Position numbers and translations under genes: made by a program
The notes under the pieces: model-generated
What the model was told of the DNA's origin: nothing
What the model saw: only the letters and a program-made list of their open reading frames with translations
The model's database searches: none
Shown here: piece after piece, positions 26,377 to 35,950 of the stretch
How the letters are laid out: each line of letters opens with the position of its first letter
Numbering within the stretch: position 1 is the stretch's first letter
Source: Ferruginibacter sp.
Lineage (GTDB): Bacteria > Bacteroidota > Bacteroidia > Chitinophagales > Chitinophagaceae
Reading direction: 5' to 3'
DNA: 64,000 nt
Assembly (NCBI GenBank): GCA_025362235.1
Contig: JANYGZ010000091.1
Coordinates: 1 to 64,000, forward strand

Positions 26377-27174
26377 ATGGATACTCTCCAGGCCATCATA
26401 ATTGCTATCATAGAAGGACTCACAGAGTTTTTGCCTATATCTTCTACAGCCCATATGAAATTTGTACATCCTTTACTGGGGGTAAAAGACACGCCTTTTG
26501 TAGATATGTACGAAGTAGTAATTCAATTAGCCGCTATACTTGCAGTAGTGGTATTGTATCGAAAAAAGTTCTTCGATTTTAAGCGTATTAACTTTTATAT
26601 AAAATTAATAATTGCTGTTATTCCTGCTCTTGTGGGTGGTTTTTTATTAAAAAAACATATTGATGCTGCACTAAGCAATCTAACTTTTATAGCTTGTGTA
26701 ATGATAGCAGGAGGCATTATATTATTGTTCATCGATAATGTATTTAAAAGGCCAACAATAAATTCTGAAGAAAGAGTAAGTAACAAGACCGCCTTCATTA
26801 TTGGTTGCGGCCAGGTATTATCCATTATATTTCCTGGCTTAAGCAGAAGCGCAGCTACAATTATTACCGGTATGAGCCAAAAATTAACTCGAAGTGCTGC
26901 AGCAGAATTTTCATTTTTTTTGGCAGTGCCCACAATGCTGGCTGCATCTGCCAAAAGTTTTTGGGATACTTATAAAGAGAACCCAGAAGTAATTGCAAAA
27001 GATAATATTATCCAATTGTTGATAGGATCTGTAGTAGCTTTTATTGTAGCTTTAATAGCCATTAAATTTTTTATTGATTTTTTGAAAAAATACGGCTTTC
27101 GTATTTGGGGTGTTTATCGCATCATTATCGGCTTAGTCATGTTGTTTCTTATCTGGAAAGGGGTTGGACAATAA
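26377..27174 (+). CDS. uppP: Undecaprenyl-diphosphatase (BacA/UppP)
   Basis: This multi-pass membrane enzyme removes a phosphate from undecaprenyl diphosphate so that the carrier lipid can be reused for wall and polysaccharide synthesis. The 265-residue protein has the two signature regions: GLTEFLPISSTAHM near 14-27, and FPGLSRSAATIITGMSQKLTRSAAAEFSFFLAVPTML near 150-186, with the catalytic Glu, Ser and Arg residues in place. Some members give bacitracin tolerance. Confidence 0.96.
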   Translation: MDTLQAIIIAIIEGLTEFLPISSTAHMKFVHPLLGVKDTPFVDMYEVVIQLAAILAVVVLYRKKFFDFKRINFYIKLIIAVIPALVGGFLLKKHIDAALSNLTFIACVMIAGGIILLFIDNVFKRPTINSEERVSNKTAFIIGCGQVLSIIFPGLSRSAATIITGMSQKLTRSAAAEFSFFLAVPTMLAASAKSFWDTYKENPEVIAKDNIIQLLIGSVVAFIVALIAIKFFIDFLKKYGFRIWGVYRIIIGLVMLFLIWKGVGQ

Positions 27175-27242
27175 TATAATATAACGAACATAAATCCGGC
27201 CTTTGAATTATAATTATTAATTTAAAAGCTTAATTATCTCCA

Positions 27243-28535
27243 ATGCAAACCGCTTCCAAAAAAGTTATTAACGGATGGGCCATGTACGATTGGGCAAATT
27301 CTGTTTACAACCTTGTAATTACCGCCACTTTTTTTCCTGCTTATTATGCTGCGGTAACAGGTATCCAAAACGAAAAATTTAAAGATGGTGTTTGGTTTTT
27401 AGGAAGAAATTTTGTGAACACTGAAATAAAGGATTATGTTTTATCATTTGGATTTCTTGTCATTGCTATTCTTTCCCCCGTTCTGTCTTCTATTGCTGAT
27501 TATAAAGGCAATAAGAAAAATTTTATGCGCTTTTTTTGTTGGATGGGTGCGGCCAGCTGTTCTTTGATGTTTTTCTTTGATAAAGACCATGTAACACTTG
27601 GGTTGATGTGCTTTATGTTTGCAGGCATTGGGTTTTATGGCAGCCAGGTTTTTTATAACTCCTATTTACCCGAAATAGCTGCAGAAAAAGATATGGACAG
27701 AATAAGTGCCCGTGGCTACACAATGGGCTATATTGGAAGTGTAATAATGCAACTAATTGGCTTTGGATTAGTGATTGCAATGCCTAATAACCCGCTGCCA
27801 TTAAAAATTACTTTTTTACTGGTAGGTATCTGGTGGGTTGCATTTGCACAAATTACTTTTACAAGAATGCCGATGATTCCTAAAACTGAGAGAAAAATAA
27901 AAAAGCATGCATTGACAAATGGTTTTCAAGAACTGCGAATTGTTTGGAACCAGGTAAGGCATATGCCACAATTAAAAAGATTTCTAACTGCTTTCTGTTT
28001 TTACAGCATGGGGGTACAAACCGTAATGTTGGTAGCAAGTGATTTTGGAATCAAAGTATTAAAACTGGAAAACAGTAAGCTAATTCTTACCATAGTAGTT
28101 ATACAATTGGTGGCAATAGTTGGCGCCATTTCTATGAGCCGGTTATCTGCTATATATGGCAATATAAAAGTGCTTATTTTTACTGTACTTTTATGGATTG
28201 GTGTTTGTATTGCAGCCTATTTTATGCAAACAGAATTACACTTTTATATTATTGCATCTCTTGTAGGCCTGGTAATGGGGGGTATACAATCCCTTAGCCG
28301 CTCTACCTACGGTAAGCTGATGCCCGAAACAAAAGACACCACTTCCTTTTTTAGTTTTTATGATGTAACAGAAAAACTGGCAATAGTTATTGGGCTTTTT
28401 AGTTTTGGCTTTATAGAAGGCATTACCCATAACATGCGTAACTCTATTTTGGCTATGGTTATATTTTTTGTACTTGGATTGCTATTTTTAATAAGCACCA
28501 TTATTGCGCAGAGAAAAAATGCAGCAGTTATTTAA
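27243..28535 (+). CDS. MFS transporter, UMF1/Atg22-like
   Basis: This 430-residue protein has about twelve membrane segments. It opens KVINGWAMYDWANSVYNLVITATFFP, the signature of the UMF1 family, which is related to the yeast vacuolar effluxer Atg22. GGIQSLSRSTYGKLMP and SFFSFYDVTEKLAIVIG are further family segments. The yeast relative exports amino acids from the vacuole; the bacterial substrate is unknown. It is 3 bases before the MBL hydrolase gene, so the two are probably co-transcribed. Confidence 0.9.
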   Translation: MQTASKKVINGWAMYDWANSVYNLVITATFFPAYYAAVTGIQNEKFKDGVWFLGRNFVNTEIKDYVLSFGFLVIAILSPVLSSIADYKGNKKNFMRFFCWMGAASCSLMFFFDKDHVTLGLMCFMFAGIGFYGSQVFYNSYLPEIAAEKDMDRISARGYTMGYIGSVIMQLIGFGLVIAMPNNPLPLKITFLLVGIWWVAFAQITFTRMPMIPKTERKIKKHALTNGFQELRIVWNQVRHMPQLKRFLTAFCFYSMGVQTVMLVASDFGIKVLKLENSKLILTIVVIQLVAIVGAISMSRLSAIYGNIKVLIFTVLLWIGVCIAAYFMQTELHFYIIASLVGLVMGGIQSLSRSTYGKLMPETKDTTSFFSFYDVTEKLAIVIGLFSFGFIEGITHNMRNSILAMVIFFVLGLLFLISTIIAQRKNAAVI

Positions 28536-28538
28536 TAA

Positions 28539-29387
28539 ATGAAATTATATACTATAAATACCGGTTATTTTAAATTAGATGGTGGCGCTATGTTTGGCGT
28601 AGTGCCTAAAAGTATCTGGAATAAACTAAATCCGGCTGATGAAAACAATATGTGCAGCTGGGCACTGCGTTGTTTATTGATTGAAGATGAAGGAAGGTTA
28701 ATGTTGATTGATACCGGCATGGGCAATAAACAGGATGCAAAATTTTTTAACCATTACTATTTGTATGGTGATGATACACTGGATAAATCTTTGGCAAAAC
28801 ATGGCTTTATAAAAGATGATATTACTGATGTTTTTTTAACGCATCTTCATTTTGACCACTGCGGTGGCTGTATCGACAGAGAAGGCGATCAATTGGTTAC
28901 TGCTTTTAAAAATGCTGTATACTGGAGTAATGAAACTCACTGGAAATGGGCCACTCAACCTAATGACAGGGAGAAGGCCAGTTTTTTAAAAGAAAATATT
29001 TTACCTATTCAGAAAAGCGGACAATTAAAATTTGTAGAGCTCCAGTTAAATGGTGCTACAAGTTTTTCTAAAAACATTGACATTATTTATGCAGAAGGAC
29101 ATACCAGTTCAATGATGCTGCCAAAAATTAATTACAATGGAAAAACTATTGTATATATGGCAGACCTTTTACCATCTGTAGCTCATTTGCCCCTGCCGTA
29201 CATTATGGGATACGATATGTTTCCACTAACAACGTTGGTTGAAAAGAAAATATTTCTTTTAGAAGCCGAGCAGAATAATTACATATTGTTTTTTGAACAC
29301 GACCCCATCAATGAATGTTGTACCCTGCAACAAACTGAAAAAGGAATTAGGCCAAAAGCTACTTTTAAATTGGATGAAATAGTATGA
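28539..29387 (+). CDS. MBL-fold metallohydrolase
   Basis: This 282-residue protein has the two-zinc site: LTHLHFDHCGG (H-x-H-x-D-H), a distal His in AEGHTSSMM, the bridging Asp in YMADLLPS and FFEHDP near the C-terminus. The arrangement resembles the lactonase (AttM/AiiA-like) branch of the family, but the substrate cannot be read from sequence. No signal peptide is present. The start follows the transporter stop by 3 bases. Confidence 0.88.
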   Translation: MKLYTINTGYFKLDGGAMFGVVPKSIWNKLNPADENNMCSWALRCLLIEDEGRLMLIDTGMGNKQDAKFFNHYYLYGDDTLDKSLAKHGFIKDDITDVFLTHLHFDHCGGCIDREGDQLVTAFKNAVYWSNETHWKWATQPNDREKASFLKENILPIQKSGQLKFVELQLNGATSFSKNIDIIYAEGHTSSMMLPKINYNGKTIVYMADLLPSVAHLPLPYIMGYDMFPLTTLVEKKIFLLEAEQNNYILFFEHDPINECCTLQQTEKGIRPKATFKLDEIV

Positions 29388-29389
29388 TA

Positions 29390-30196
29390 CTACATTCCTC
29401 TGACACTTATCAAAGAAGTCAATGGGTATCGAAGATTTTTGTACCCAAACATATCTACTTTAATATTTCCTACAGTTACCGGGCTTTCTACCCTAAGTAA
29501 TAAATGATTAGGGTCGTCACTTACCCAGATGGTCATTTTTTCGCCCCCTTTAAACATTGTACCCTTTATCAATAATGGCTTAATTTTTATAGCATTGAAT
29601 TTACCATATTGTGTTTTAACCTTTTCTTTACCCATGTAGCGCAGGTATAAGTGAAACACTTCATCACCTAAAAACATGTCAAATGGAATCTTGTCTCCCG
29701 GTTTGTATTTTTCGTAATCAATATTCCTGGCATAATACATAGAACTTACTACATCCTGTATACATTTGGTTGTTTTAAAAACACCGTTGTTGCTAACGGC
29801 TGTACCCGCTTCCTGGTTAAAGGTTACATTGTTATAAATTTTATAACCGCCTTCGTATACATCCCTGATAAATTTCATTGGCAGCATGGTATTGGTATCA
29901 ATGTACGATTCGTACCTGTCCCTTACTTTAAAAAAGTTATCAAAAAAAGGATAGTTTGTTCCTTCACCCACACAATGATACGCTGGCTTGCCATTAAACC
30001 GTTCAAGCGTAGTAGTAAAAGTAGCTTCGCCGGCGCCAACATATAAACCGAGTGTATTGTAAAAAACTTTCATGGTTAACACTTCACCGGCAATAAAAGA
30101 AGTATTCTTTGTGCCGCAAAAATCTGAGGGTTGCTCCTGCTGGGCATACCCAGAAAGACTGGCCATTAAAAAAAATACTTTCAGAATTCCTTTCAT
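29390..30196 (-). CDS. Periplasmic DUF3108 protein
   Basis: This 268-residue protein has a signal peptide (MKGILKVFFLMASLSGYAQ) and a beta-rich body with FNGKPAYHCVGEGTNYP, FFKVRDRYESYIDTNTMLP and GDKIPFDMFLGDEV, the DUF3108 pattern. Function is unknown; members sit in the envelope. Its ATG overlaps the end of the upstream membrane-protein gene by 4 bases, so translation is probably coupled. Confidence 0.85.
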   Translation of the reverse strand: MKGILKVFFLMASLSGYAQQEQPSDFCGTKNTSFIAGEVLTMKVFYNTLGLYVGAGEATFTTTLERFNGKPAYHCVGEGTNYPFFDNFFKVRDRYESYIDTNTMLPMKFIRDVYEGGYKIYNNVTFNQEAGTAVSNNGVFKTTKCIQDVVSSMYYARNIDYEKYKPGDKIPFDMFLGDEVFHLYLRYMGKEKVKTQYGKFNAIKIKPLLIKGTMFKGGEKMTIWVSDDPNHLLLRVESPVTVGNIKVDMFGYKNLRYPLTSLISVRGM

Positions 30197-31224
30197 TTAT
30201 CCTTTACGATTTTAATACTAAAAATTAACAGGCTCCCTATTATTGCCGGTACTACAAGATTTATAAGCCATATACCAAGCGCCGCTGTGGCTACCCCTAA
30301 TTCATTTGTAGTATACAATTGAAAAATTATCCAGCTCGCACTTACCCGTACCGGTAATTCTATAAAACCAAGCGTTGGGGCAACAGCCATCACCAGATAA
30401 AAAATTGCCACCAGCCAAAAACATAACCAAACTGCAATTTTTACCTCCATTACCTGGAGTAATAACAGGTATTGGAAAACAAATACCAAATAACGCACAA
30501 ATGATAAAGATAATATCTGCACCAGTTGAAAATTGTTAAATTCATCCAGTACGTTGATGTGTTTTACTGCCTTGTGCAAGGCAGGCACTTTTTCCATCAT
30601 TCTAACAAGCCAGCCCAAACGCAAATAAAATAATAACAATATAACAGTAAGGCCAACACAGAGCGATGTAATAACTGCCTCCCAAAATTCGGGTATAACC
30701 CGCAATATGGTATTATCGTATTGTGAAAAGTATCTTAAAAAAAATAGCCCTAAACAGCCCATTATCATTGTAACCAGCAACTGGCTTATGCTTCCCACCA
30801 TTGCCAGCGAAATAGCTTTAATGCGGTTGCCATTTTCAATATATAAAATACGGCCTCCATATTCACCAATTCTATTAGGTGTAAGTATGGTAATACTACA
30901 GCCCGATAAAACCGATTTGAAGGCCTTAAAAAAAGAAAACGTCTGTATATGTTTTACCAGCAATCTCCATTTTGTGGCTTCAATACTCCAGTTGGTCAAC
31001 ATTAAAAAAACAACCAGCCACAACTTCCAGTTGGTCCAGCTATTTTTTATCTTGTTCCATTGTATACCAAGATTGGGTTTATCAATTACCTGGTGATACA
31101 GACTCCACGACAAAATAAGAAACAGCAGTGGGCCAAAAAAAAAGTTAATTAATATTTTTATACTTTTATTCAAAAAGGTTTTCTTTATTTTTTCTCCACC
31201 ACTTAAGACAGCAAAGCGAAGCAT
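30193..31224 (-). CDS. Lysylphosphatidylglycerol-synthase-like transmembrane (UPF0104) protein
   Basis: This multi-pass membrane protein of about 343 residues has the LPG_synthase_TM fold: NWSIEATKWRLLVKHIQTFSFFKAFKSVLSGCSITILTPNRIGEYGGR and GFIELPVRVSASWI. It lacks the C-terminal lysyltransferase domain of MprF, so it resembles the flippase half only and may move a lipid. I use the ATG at 31224 (MLRFAVLSGG); a start at 31251 would add nine residues. It overlaps the DUF3108 gene by 4 bases. Confidence 0.82.
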   Translation of the reverse strand: MLRFAVLSGGEKIKKTFLNKSIKILINFFFGPLLFLILSWSLYHQVIDKPNLGIQWNKIKNSWTNWKLWLVVFLMLTNWSIEATKWRLLVKHIQTFSFFKAFKSVLSGCSITILTPNRIGEYGGRILYIENGNRIKAISLAMVGSISQLLVTMIMGCLGLFFLRYFSQYDNTILRVIPEFWEAVITSLCVGLTVILLLFYLRLGWLVRMMEKVPALHKAVKHINVLDEFNNFQLVQILSLSFVRYLVFVFQYLLLLQVMEVKIAVWLCFWLVAIFYLVMAVAPTLGFIELPVRVSASWIIFQLYTTNELGVATAALGIWLINLVVPAIIGSLLIFSIKIVKDK

Positions 31225-31423
31225 ATGTTTAACTACTTTTGTTACGGACAATTAATTATTAAAATTATCACGATGCCGCAATATCATTTTATATATTTTG
31301 TATAATGGGCACCAGGCATTAAAATTAAACATCATTATTTATACTACTTTAAACGTAGTTATTACAATACAAGTATAGTTGAATTTCCAGTTAATCCATC
31401 AATCAAAAAATAAGTTTTAAAAA

Positions 31424-31987
31424 TTGCAAAAAAAATCGACAATAATTTTAGGGATAGATCCTGGTACGGTAGTAATGGGTTATGGATTGATACAAATAAC
31501 CGGCAGCACCATTAAACTGGTTGAAATGGATATTTTAAAACCTGGCAAAGTAGATGACCCTTATAGAAAACTACAATTAATTTATAATACCGTTAGTGGC
31601 CTTATTATTAAATACAAACCCGATGTATTTGCTATTGAAGCCCCATTTTTTGGCAAGAATGTTCAGAGCATGCTAAAGCTGGGCAGGGCCCAGGGAGTAG
31701 CCATAGCAGCTGCAATGAGGCATGGCCTGGATGTTACAGAATATGCCCCTAAAAAAATAAAACAATCCATTACCGGAAATGGTAATGCCAGTAAAGAACA
31801 GGTACTAAAAATGCTGCAACGGTTACTGAATTTTACCGAAGACCCAAAGTATTTTGATGCATCAGATGCACTGGCTGTTGCAGTATGCCACTATTTTCAG
31901 GAAAAAGGGCAACCACTTACAACATCGAAAAAAGTAAATGGGTGGGGTGATTTTTTACAAAAAAATCCTGACAGGTTAAAAAAATAA
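31424..31987 (+). CDS. ruvC: Holliday-junction resolvase RuvC
   Basis: RuvC cuts Holliday junctions with RuvAB in recombination repair. The 187-residue protein shows the four acidic residues in GIDPGT, AIEAPFFGKNVQS and DASDALAVAVCH. The start is TTG at 31424; there is no ATG upstream of the essential GIDPG strand in this frame, so a TTG start is required. ruvA and ruvB are not adjacent. Confidence 0.95.
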   Translation: MQKKSTIILGIDPGTVVMGYGLIQITGSTIKLVEMDILKPGKVDDPYRKLQLIYNTVSGLIIKYKPDVFAIEAPFFGKNVQSMLKLGRAQGVAIAAAMRHGLDVTEYAPKKIKQSITGNGNASKEQVLKMLQRLLNFTEDPKYFDASDALAVAVCHYFQEKGQPLTTSKKVNGWGDFLQKNPDRLKK

Positions 31988-31989
31988 TA

Positions 31990-32379
31990 TTAAAGATTTG
32001 AGATAATTTTTTGTTGGATAGTTTTAAATTCTTCCGGAGATAATTTCAATTTATTATTCATAAAGTTTAAATCGTTGGCTGAATTAATAGGCATTAAATG
32101 TACATGCGCATGTGGTACTTCCAGCCCAACTACACTTATGCCACAACGGTTACAATCAAAAGATTTTTCAATAGCCTTTGCAATAGGTCTGGCAAACAGC
32201 AATAAACCATTTAAATAATTATCGGGCAAATCAAAAAACTTATCAACTTCAATTTTTGCTATTACCAGTACATGCCCTTTTACCAACGGAAAGATATCAA
32301 GGAAGGCAAAAAAATTTTCATCTTCCGCAATTTTATAGCAGGGGATTTCACCGGCAATTATTTTCGAAAAAATGGTCAT
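31990..32379 (-). CDS. HIT-family nucleotide hydrolase/transferase
   Basis: This 129-residue protein has the histidine triad HAHVHLMPI and the N-terminal IFSKIIAGEIPCYKIAEDENFFAFLDIFPLVKGHVLVI. It belongs to the Hint/Fhit superfamily, which hydrolyses nucleoside phosphoramidates or dinucleoside polyphosphates. It lies downstream of greA on the same strand, separated by a terminator. Confidence 0.92.
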   Translation of the reverse strand: MTIFSKIIAGEIPCYKIAEDENFFAFLDIFPLVKGHVLVIAKIEVDKFFDLPDNYLNGLLLFARPIAKAIEKSFDCNRCGISVVGLEVPHAHVHLMPINSANDLNFMNNKLKLSPEEFKTIQQKIISNL

Positions 32380-32410
32380 AAAATCTGATATTTATCATAA
32401 AAATACAAAC

Positions 32411-32439
32411 AAAAAACCCACTCAAAATTGAATGGGTTT
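32411..32439 (-). terminator. Terminator of greA
   Basis: On the minus strand AAACCCA/TGGGTTT arms extend inward with one mismatch to TCAA/TTGA, followed by a T-run. It lies about 20 bases after the greA stop codon. Confidence 0.8.
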
Positions 32440-32459
32440 AAAAAAATTAAATGGTGCAT

Positions 32460-32933
32460 TTAAATAGTGATATTCTCAACTTTAAATTTTAATAAACCAA
32501 CCGGCACAGTTACCTCTGCAACTTCGCCAATGGCTTTCCCTAACAGGCCTTTACCAATTGGAGATGTTACAGAAATTTTACCAAGTTTTAAATCGGCCTC
32601 TTTTTCAGAAACAATCTGGTAGGTAACTTTCTTTTTTGTACCCAAATTGGTAACGGTTACCTTGGTCAATATGGAGACTTTGCTTGTATCAATATTATTT
32701 TCATCCAAAATACGGGCAGTAGCAATAATCCCTTCAAGGTATTTTATTTTTGCTTCAAGCATTCCCTGTGCTTCTTTTGCAGCATCATATTCTGCATTTT
32801 CTTTCAAATCGCCTTTTTCCCGGGCTTCGGCAATAGCCTTGCTGGCAGCAGGGCGTTCTACACTTTTCATGTGGTGCAGCTCATGCTTCATTTGCTCGAA
32901 GGTTTCTTGTTTTACATAGTTCATTTCGCTCAT
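32460..32933 (-). CDS. greA: Transcription elongation factor GreA
   Basis: GreA stimulates transcript cleavage by stalled RNA polymerase. The protein of 157 residues, from MSEMNYVKQETFEQMKHEL, has an N-terminal coiled coil with AREKGDLKENAEYDAAKEAQG, which carries the acidic tip (DLKENAEY), and a C-terminal FKBP-like domain with ISVTSPIGKGLLGKAIGE. A longer in-frame start at 33008 would run through the upstream terminator, so I reject it. Confidence 0.95.
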   Translation of the reverse strand: MSEMNYVKQETFEQMKHELHHMKSVERPAASKAIAEAREKGDLKENAEYDAAKEAQGMLEAKIKYLEGIIATARILDENNIDTSKVSILTKVTVTNLGTKKKVTYQIVSEKEADLKLGKISVTSPIGKGLLGKAIGEVAEVTVPVGLLKFKVENITI

Positions 32934-32957
32934 AACACTTCTTTTTAGAGTAAACAG

Positions 32958-32999
32958 AAAAAAATACAACGCCCCGGTATTGTCCAAGGCGTTGTATTT
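32958..32999 (-). terminator. Terminator of the 2-hydroxyacid dehydrogenase gene
   Basis: A 12-bp perfect stem (32988-32999 with 32962-32973 on the plus strand) followed on the minus strand by a T-run lies just after the dehydrogenase stop and before greA. Confidence 0.8.
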
Positions 33000-33014
33000 A
33001 ATATGCAAAGATAA

Positions 33015-33953
33015 TTAAATCCCCAACTTCTGCAATATAACAGCACTCATTTTATAAAAAGCCTCGTGGCTATAGCCTGCAATATGTGGCGTTACTATTA
33101 CATTAGGCTGCTTGGTTAAATACTCCAGTTGTTGCTGTTGTACTGGTGAAAATGTTTGTAATTTTTCATTTTCTAAAACATCCAGTGCAGCCCCGGCAAT
33201 TTTATTTTGTTGTAATGCCCTTATTAAAGCATTGGTTTCAGTAACGCCACCACGACAGGCATTTATAAAATAAGGTTTTTCTGTAAGTGCATTAAAAAAA
33301 TCATCATCGGCCAAATGTTTTGTTTCAGCAGTTAACGGTATATGCAAACTGATAACATCTGCATAACGGCAAATTTGTTCCATACTTGCTTCCTTAATAT
33401 AGCCTGCACCAAAACCAAATTTATATTTATCGTATGCCAGTACAGTAACATCAAATGCGGCTAATAATTTTGCCAAAGCATTGCCGGTATTACCAAAACC
33501 AATGATACCAATTGTTTTACCACTTAACTCAAACCCACGATTGGGATCCCTTAACCATTTCCCCTCTTTTACTTCTTCAAAACTTTTGGAAATATTATTC
33601 ATTAAATTTAATAACAGGCCCAATACATGCTCTGCCACTGCATTACGGTTTCCTTCAGGGCTGCTTACACATATAATACCCTTGCTTTCTGCATAATTTA
33701 CATCAATCAATTCCATGCCACTTCCCAAACGGCCAATCCATTTTAATTTAACTGCCCTGTCTAAAATCAACTGGTCAATTTTTAAACGGGTAGTTACTAT
33801 TAAGCCTTCTATATCACTAATCAATCTGGTTAATTCATCATAAGTAATTTCTGGCAGATAAATTACCTCATACCCCTTTTGTTGTAAAGTGGTTGCCAAA
33901 AAATTGTGCGCTTTAGCTGTAATTAATATCCGTGATTTAATTTGAGTCATCAT
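33015..33953 (-). CDS. D-2-hydroxyacid dehydrogenase (NAD-binding)
   Basis: This cytosolic oxidoreductase of about 313 residues has the nucleotide motif [16 protein letters not shown], and catalytic Arg in NACRGG, Glu in LDVLENEK and His in VTPHIAGYS. The closest well-known relatives are phosphoglycerate dehydrogenase (SerA) and hydroxypyruvate reductases; no ACT domain is present, so the substrate is open. The start [11 protein letters not shown] is preferred over an upstream ATG at 33983. Confidence 0.88.
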   Translation of the reverse strand: MMTQIKSRILITAKAHNFLATTLQQKGYEVIYLPEITYDELTRLISDIEGLIVTTRLKIDQLILDRAVKLKWIGRLGSGMELIDVNYAESKGIICVSSPEGNRNAVAEHVLGLLLNLMNNISKSFEEVKEGKWLRDPNRGFELSGKTIGIIGFGNTGNALAKLLAAFDVTVLAYDKYKFGFGAGYIKEASMEQICRYADVISLHIPLTAETKHLADDDFFNALTEKPYFINACRGGVTETNALIRALQQNKIAGAALDVLENEKLQTFSPVQQQQLEYLTKQPNVIVTPHIAGYSHEAFYKMSAVILQKLGI

Positions 33954-34102
33954 TAAAGTTTTCAAACATATATAAACTTGCAAAGTAGCAACTAACTAAT
34001 AGTTTTTATATGTTGCCAAGTTTTAAAAGAAAAAATTGAGAGTTGATAATTAGACAGGTATAAACGGAAATTTATATGACATTATTTTAGGCTTATAATA
34101 AA

Positions 34103-34483
34103 TTATTCGGCTGCAATTACACTTATTTCAACATTGGCATTTTTAGGCAGGCCTTTTACTGCTACGGTTTCTCTTGCCGGAAAAAAGCCGTCAAAGTATT
34201 TTGCATAAATTTCATTTACCCGGCTAAACAATTCCATATCGCTTAAAAAAATAGTTGTTTTTACAATATTGCTAAAATCCATGCCGGCTTCTGCTAATAT
34301 TGCTTTTACATTTTGTAATACCTGGTGTGTTTCTTCAATAATATCGGCATTGGCAAGGTCGTTGGTACCGGGTTTTAAGGCTACCTGGCCGGATACAAAT
34401 AAAAAGTTACCACTTTTAATAGCCTGGTTGTAAGGGCCAATTGGCGCAGGGGCATTGCTGGTTTGTATAATTTGCTTGGTCAT
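34103..34483 (-). CDS. RidA-family reactive intermediate deaminase
   Basis: RidA hydrolyses reactive enamine/imine intermediates such as 2-aminoacrylate. The 126-residue protein from MTKQIIQTSNAPAPIGPYNQ has FLFVSGQVAL and the C-terminal FFPARETVAVKGLPKNANVEI, with the conserved Arg (PARE) and Glu (EIS). A longer start at 34609 would overlap the divergent gene and adds atypical sequence, so I do not use it. Confidence 0.94.
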   Translation of the reverse strand: MTKQIIQTSNAPAPIGPYNQAIKSGNFLFVSGQVALKPGTNDLANADIIEETHQVLQNVKAILAEAGMDFSNIVKTTIFLSDMELFSRVNEIYAKYFDGFFPARETVAVKGLPKNANVEISVIAAE

Positions 34484-34546
34484 GATTTTTGTAATAATTA
34501 CAAATATATCTTTTATCAACCACCTATTTTTGTAAAAATTTCCTAA

Positions 34547-35149
34547 ATGATACTTGCAGTATTTGGCAACGACGGGCAATGGAATGAAATTAAAAAGGAT
34601 ATTACCCATGTTGAATGGATACGGCTTAATTCTTTAAATAATATTCCGGCAAGTATAGATGCGGTTTTTATTATTGATGAAAGTGCTGTTATTGATTATA
34701 GCACCCTTTCAAAACCTGTTTTTATAAATGCTGTCTGCGGTACTTTAAAAGAAATAAATACACCTGAAAACGTAGTACGCATCAATGGATGGAATGGTTT
34801 TTTATCAAGGCCAAACTGGGAAATTGCAGGCATAATCAATGAAAATATTATTACAATTATAAATGCACTAAATAAGCAATACACAAAAGTACCAGATGAA
34901 CCTGGCTTTATTGCTGCAAGGGTGCTGGCCATGATAATTAATGAAGCATGGTTTACATTAGAAGAAAAAATAAGCACCAAAGCAGAAATTGATATAGCCA
35001 TGAAGCTGGGTACAAATTATCCATACGGCCCGTTTGAATGGGGTAAACTGATAGGAGAAAAAAACATTGTTGAATTACTGCAAAAATTAAGTGTACATAA
35101 TAAAAGATATTTACCTGCCCCATTATTACAGCAAAAAATAAGCAAATGA
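34547..35149 (+). CDS. 3-hydroxyacyl-CoA dehydrogenase-like protein with degenerate N-terminus
   Basis: The 200-residue protein ends in a recognisable 3HCDH C-terminal domain: DEPGFIAARVLAMIINEAWFTLEE and NYPYGPFEWGKLIG from about residue 117. The first 115 residues lack the GxGxxG nucleotide motif and are shorter than a normal Rossmann domain, so dehydrogenase activity is doubtful. Its ATG-stop overlap with tsaB (4 bases) implies translational coupling. Similar short proteins beside tsaB occur in related bacteria; role unknown. Confidence 0.75.
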   Translation: MILAVFGNDGQWNEIKKDITHVEWIRLNSLNNIPASIDAVFIIDESAVIDYSTLSKPVFINAVCGTLKEINTPENVVRINGWNGFLSRPNWEIAGIINENIITIINALNKQYTKVPDEPGFIAARVLAMIINEAWFTLEEKISTKAEIDIAMKLGTNYPYGPFEWGKLIGEKNIVELLQKLSVHNKRYLPAPLLQQKISK

Positions 35150-35829
35150 GTTTACTATTAAATATTGACACCGCTATTTCTACAGCAAGCATAAGCATTG
35201 CAAAGGATGGCCATATTTTAGGGGAAGCTATTAATATTGACCAAAAAGACCAGGGTACATTTATACAACCCGCAATACAGTCAATTGCCAAAGATATAGG
35301 CATCCATTTAAGTGAACTAGCTGCAATAGCAGTAGTGGCCGGGCCCGGAAGTTATACGGGTCTTAGAGTAGGAATGGCCAGTGCCAAAGGCTTATGCTAT
35401 GCTCTTGGTAAGCCTTTAATTACTATTGGCACATTAAATTTATTAACCTACCAGGCTATAAATGAGGCCGGTATTGCCCCGGAAGATATACCAACCCTAT
35501 ATTGCCCAATGGTTGATGCAAGAAGAATGGAAGTATTTACGGCTGTGTTTGATAAAGGGCTAAACACCGTTTTATCCCCTTGTGCCATGATTATTGATGA
35601 AAATTCTTTTGCTAATCTACTGTTAAATAATAAAACTATTTTTTTTGGCAATGGGGCAGAAAAATGGCAGAAAATAAATCGGCAAAAAAATGCCGCGTTT
35701 TTTGAGCTAAAAAGCAAAACATTGTATATGAATGAATTATCATTCAAAAAATACATGGCCAACGATTTTGCCGATACCGCTTATGCTGAACCGATGTATA
35801 TCAAAGAATTTTACAACCCAGTTATTTAA
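35146..35829 (+). CDS. tsaB: tRNA threonylcarbamoyladenosine biosynthesis protein TsaB
   Basis: TsaB is the scaffold partner of TsaD in making t6A37 in ANN-decoding tRNAs. The 227-residue protein has LLLNIDTAISTASISIAKDG, the AVVAGPGSYTGLRVGMASAKGL core and CPMVDARRMEVFTAVF. The family's ASKHA fold is complete. It overlaps the upstream 3HCDH-like gene by 4 bases. Confidence 0.93.
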   Translation: MSLLLNIDTAISTASISIAKDGHILGEAINIDQKDQGTFIQPAIQSIAKDIGIHLSELAAIAVVAGPGSYTGLRVGMASAKGLCYALGKPLITIGTLNLLTYQAINEAGIAPEDIPTLYCPMVDARRMEVFTAVFDKGLNTVLSPCAMIIDENSFANLLLNNKTIFFGNGAEKWQKINRQKNAAFFELKSKTLYMNELSFKKYMANDFADTAYAEPMYIKEFYNPVI

Positions 35830-35903
35830 TGGCTTTTACTTTATTCATCCATAAAATAATACCGTTTATCTAATAAGGATTTTAATAAATATAAAATGCT
35901 TTG

Positions 35904-35911
35904 TATCTTTG
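35904..35911 (+). promoter_or_regulatory. -7 box (TATCTTTG) before the ArsR gene
   Basis: This is a perfect TAnnTTTG. A near-match -33 (TTTA, 35881-35884) lies 19 bases upstream. It excludes an in-frame TTG start at 35909 and supports the ATG at 35951. Confidence 0.55.
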
Positions 35912-35950
35912 CCGCGTTATATTCAAGCACAAACTAAAAATTTAATATCT

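Noticed and set aside
30707..31096. 129-codon frame opposite the flippase-like gene
   Set aside because: Antisense to a well-supported membrane protein; its content mirrors the hydrophobic codons of that gene.
32934..33008. Longer GreA N-terminus
   Set aside because: It would be encoded through the terminator hairpin of the upstream gene, and the chosen start gives the normal GreA length.
35909..35950. Longer ArsR protein starting at TTG 35909
   Set aside because: The TTG lies inside the perfect -7 box TATCTTTG, so it would be upstream of the transcript start.
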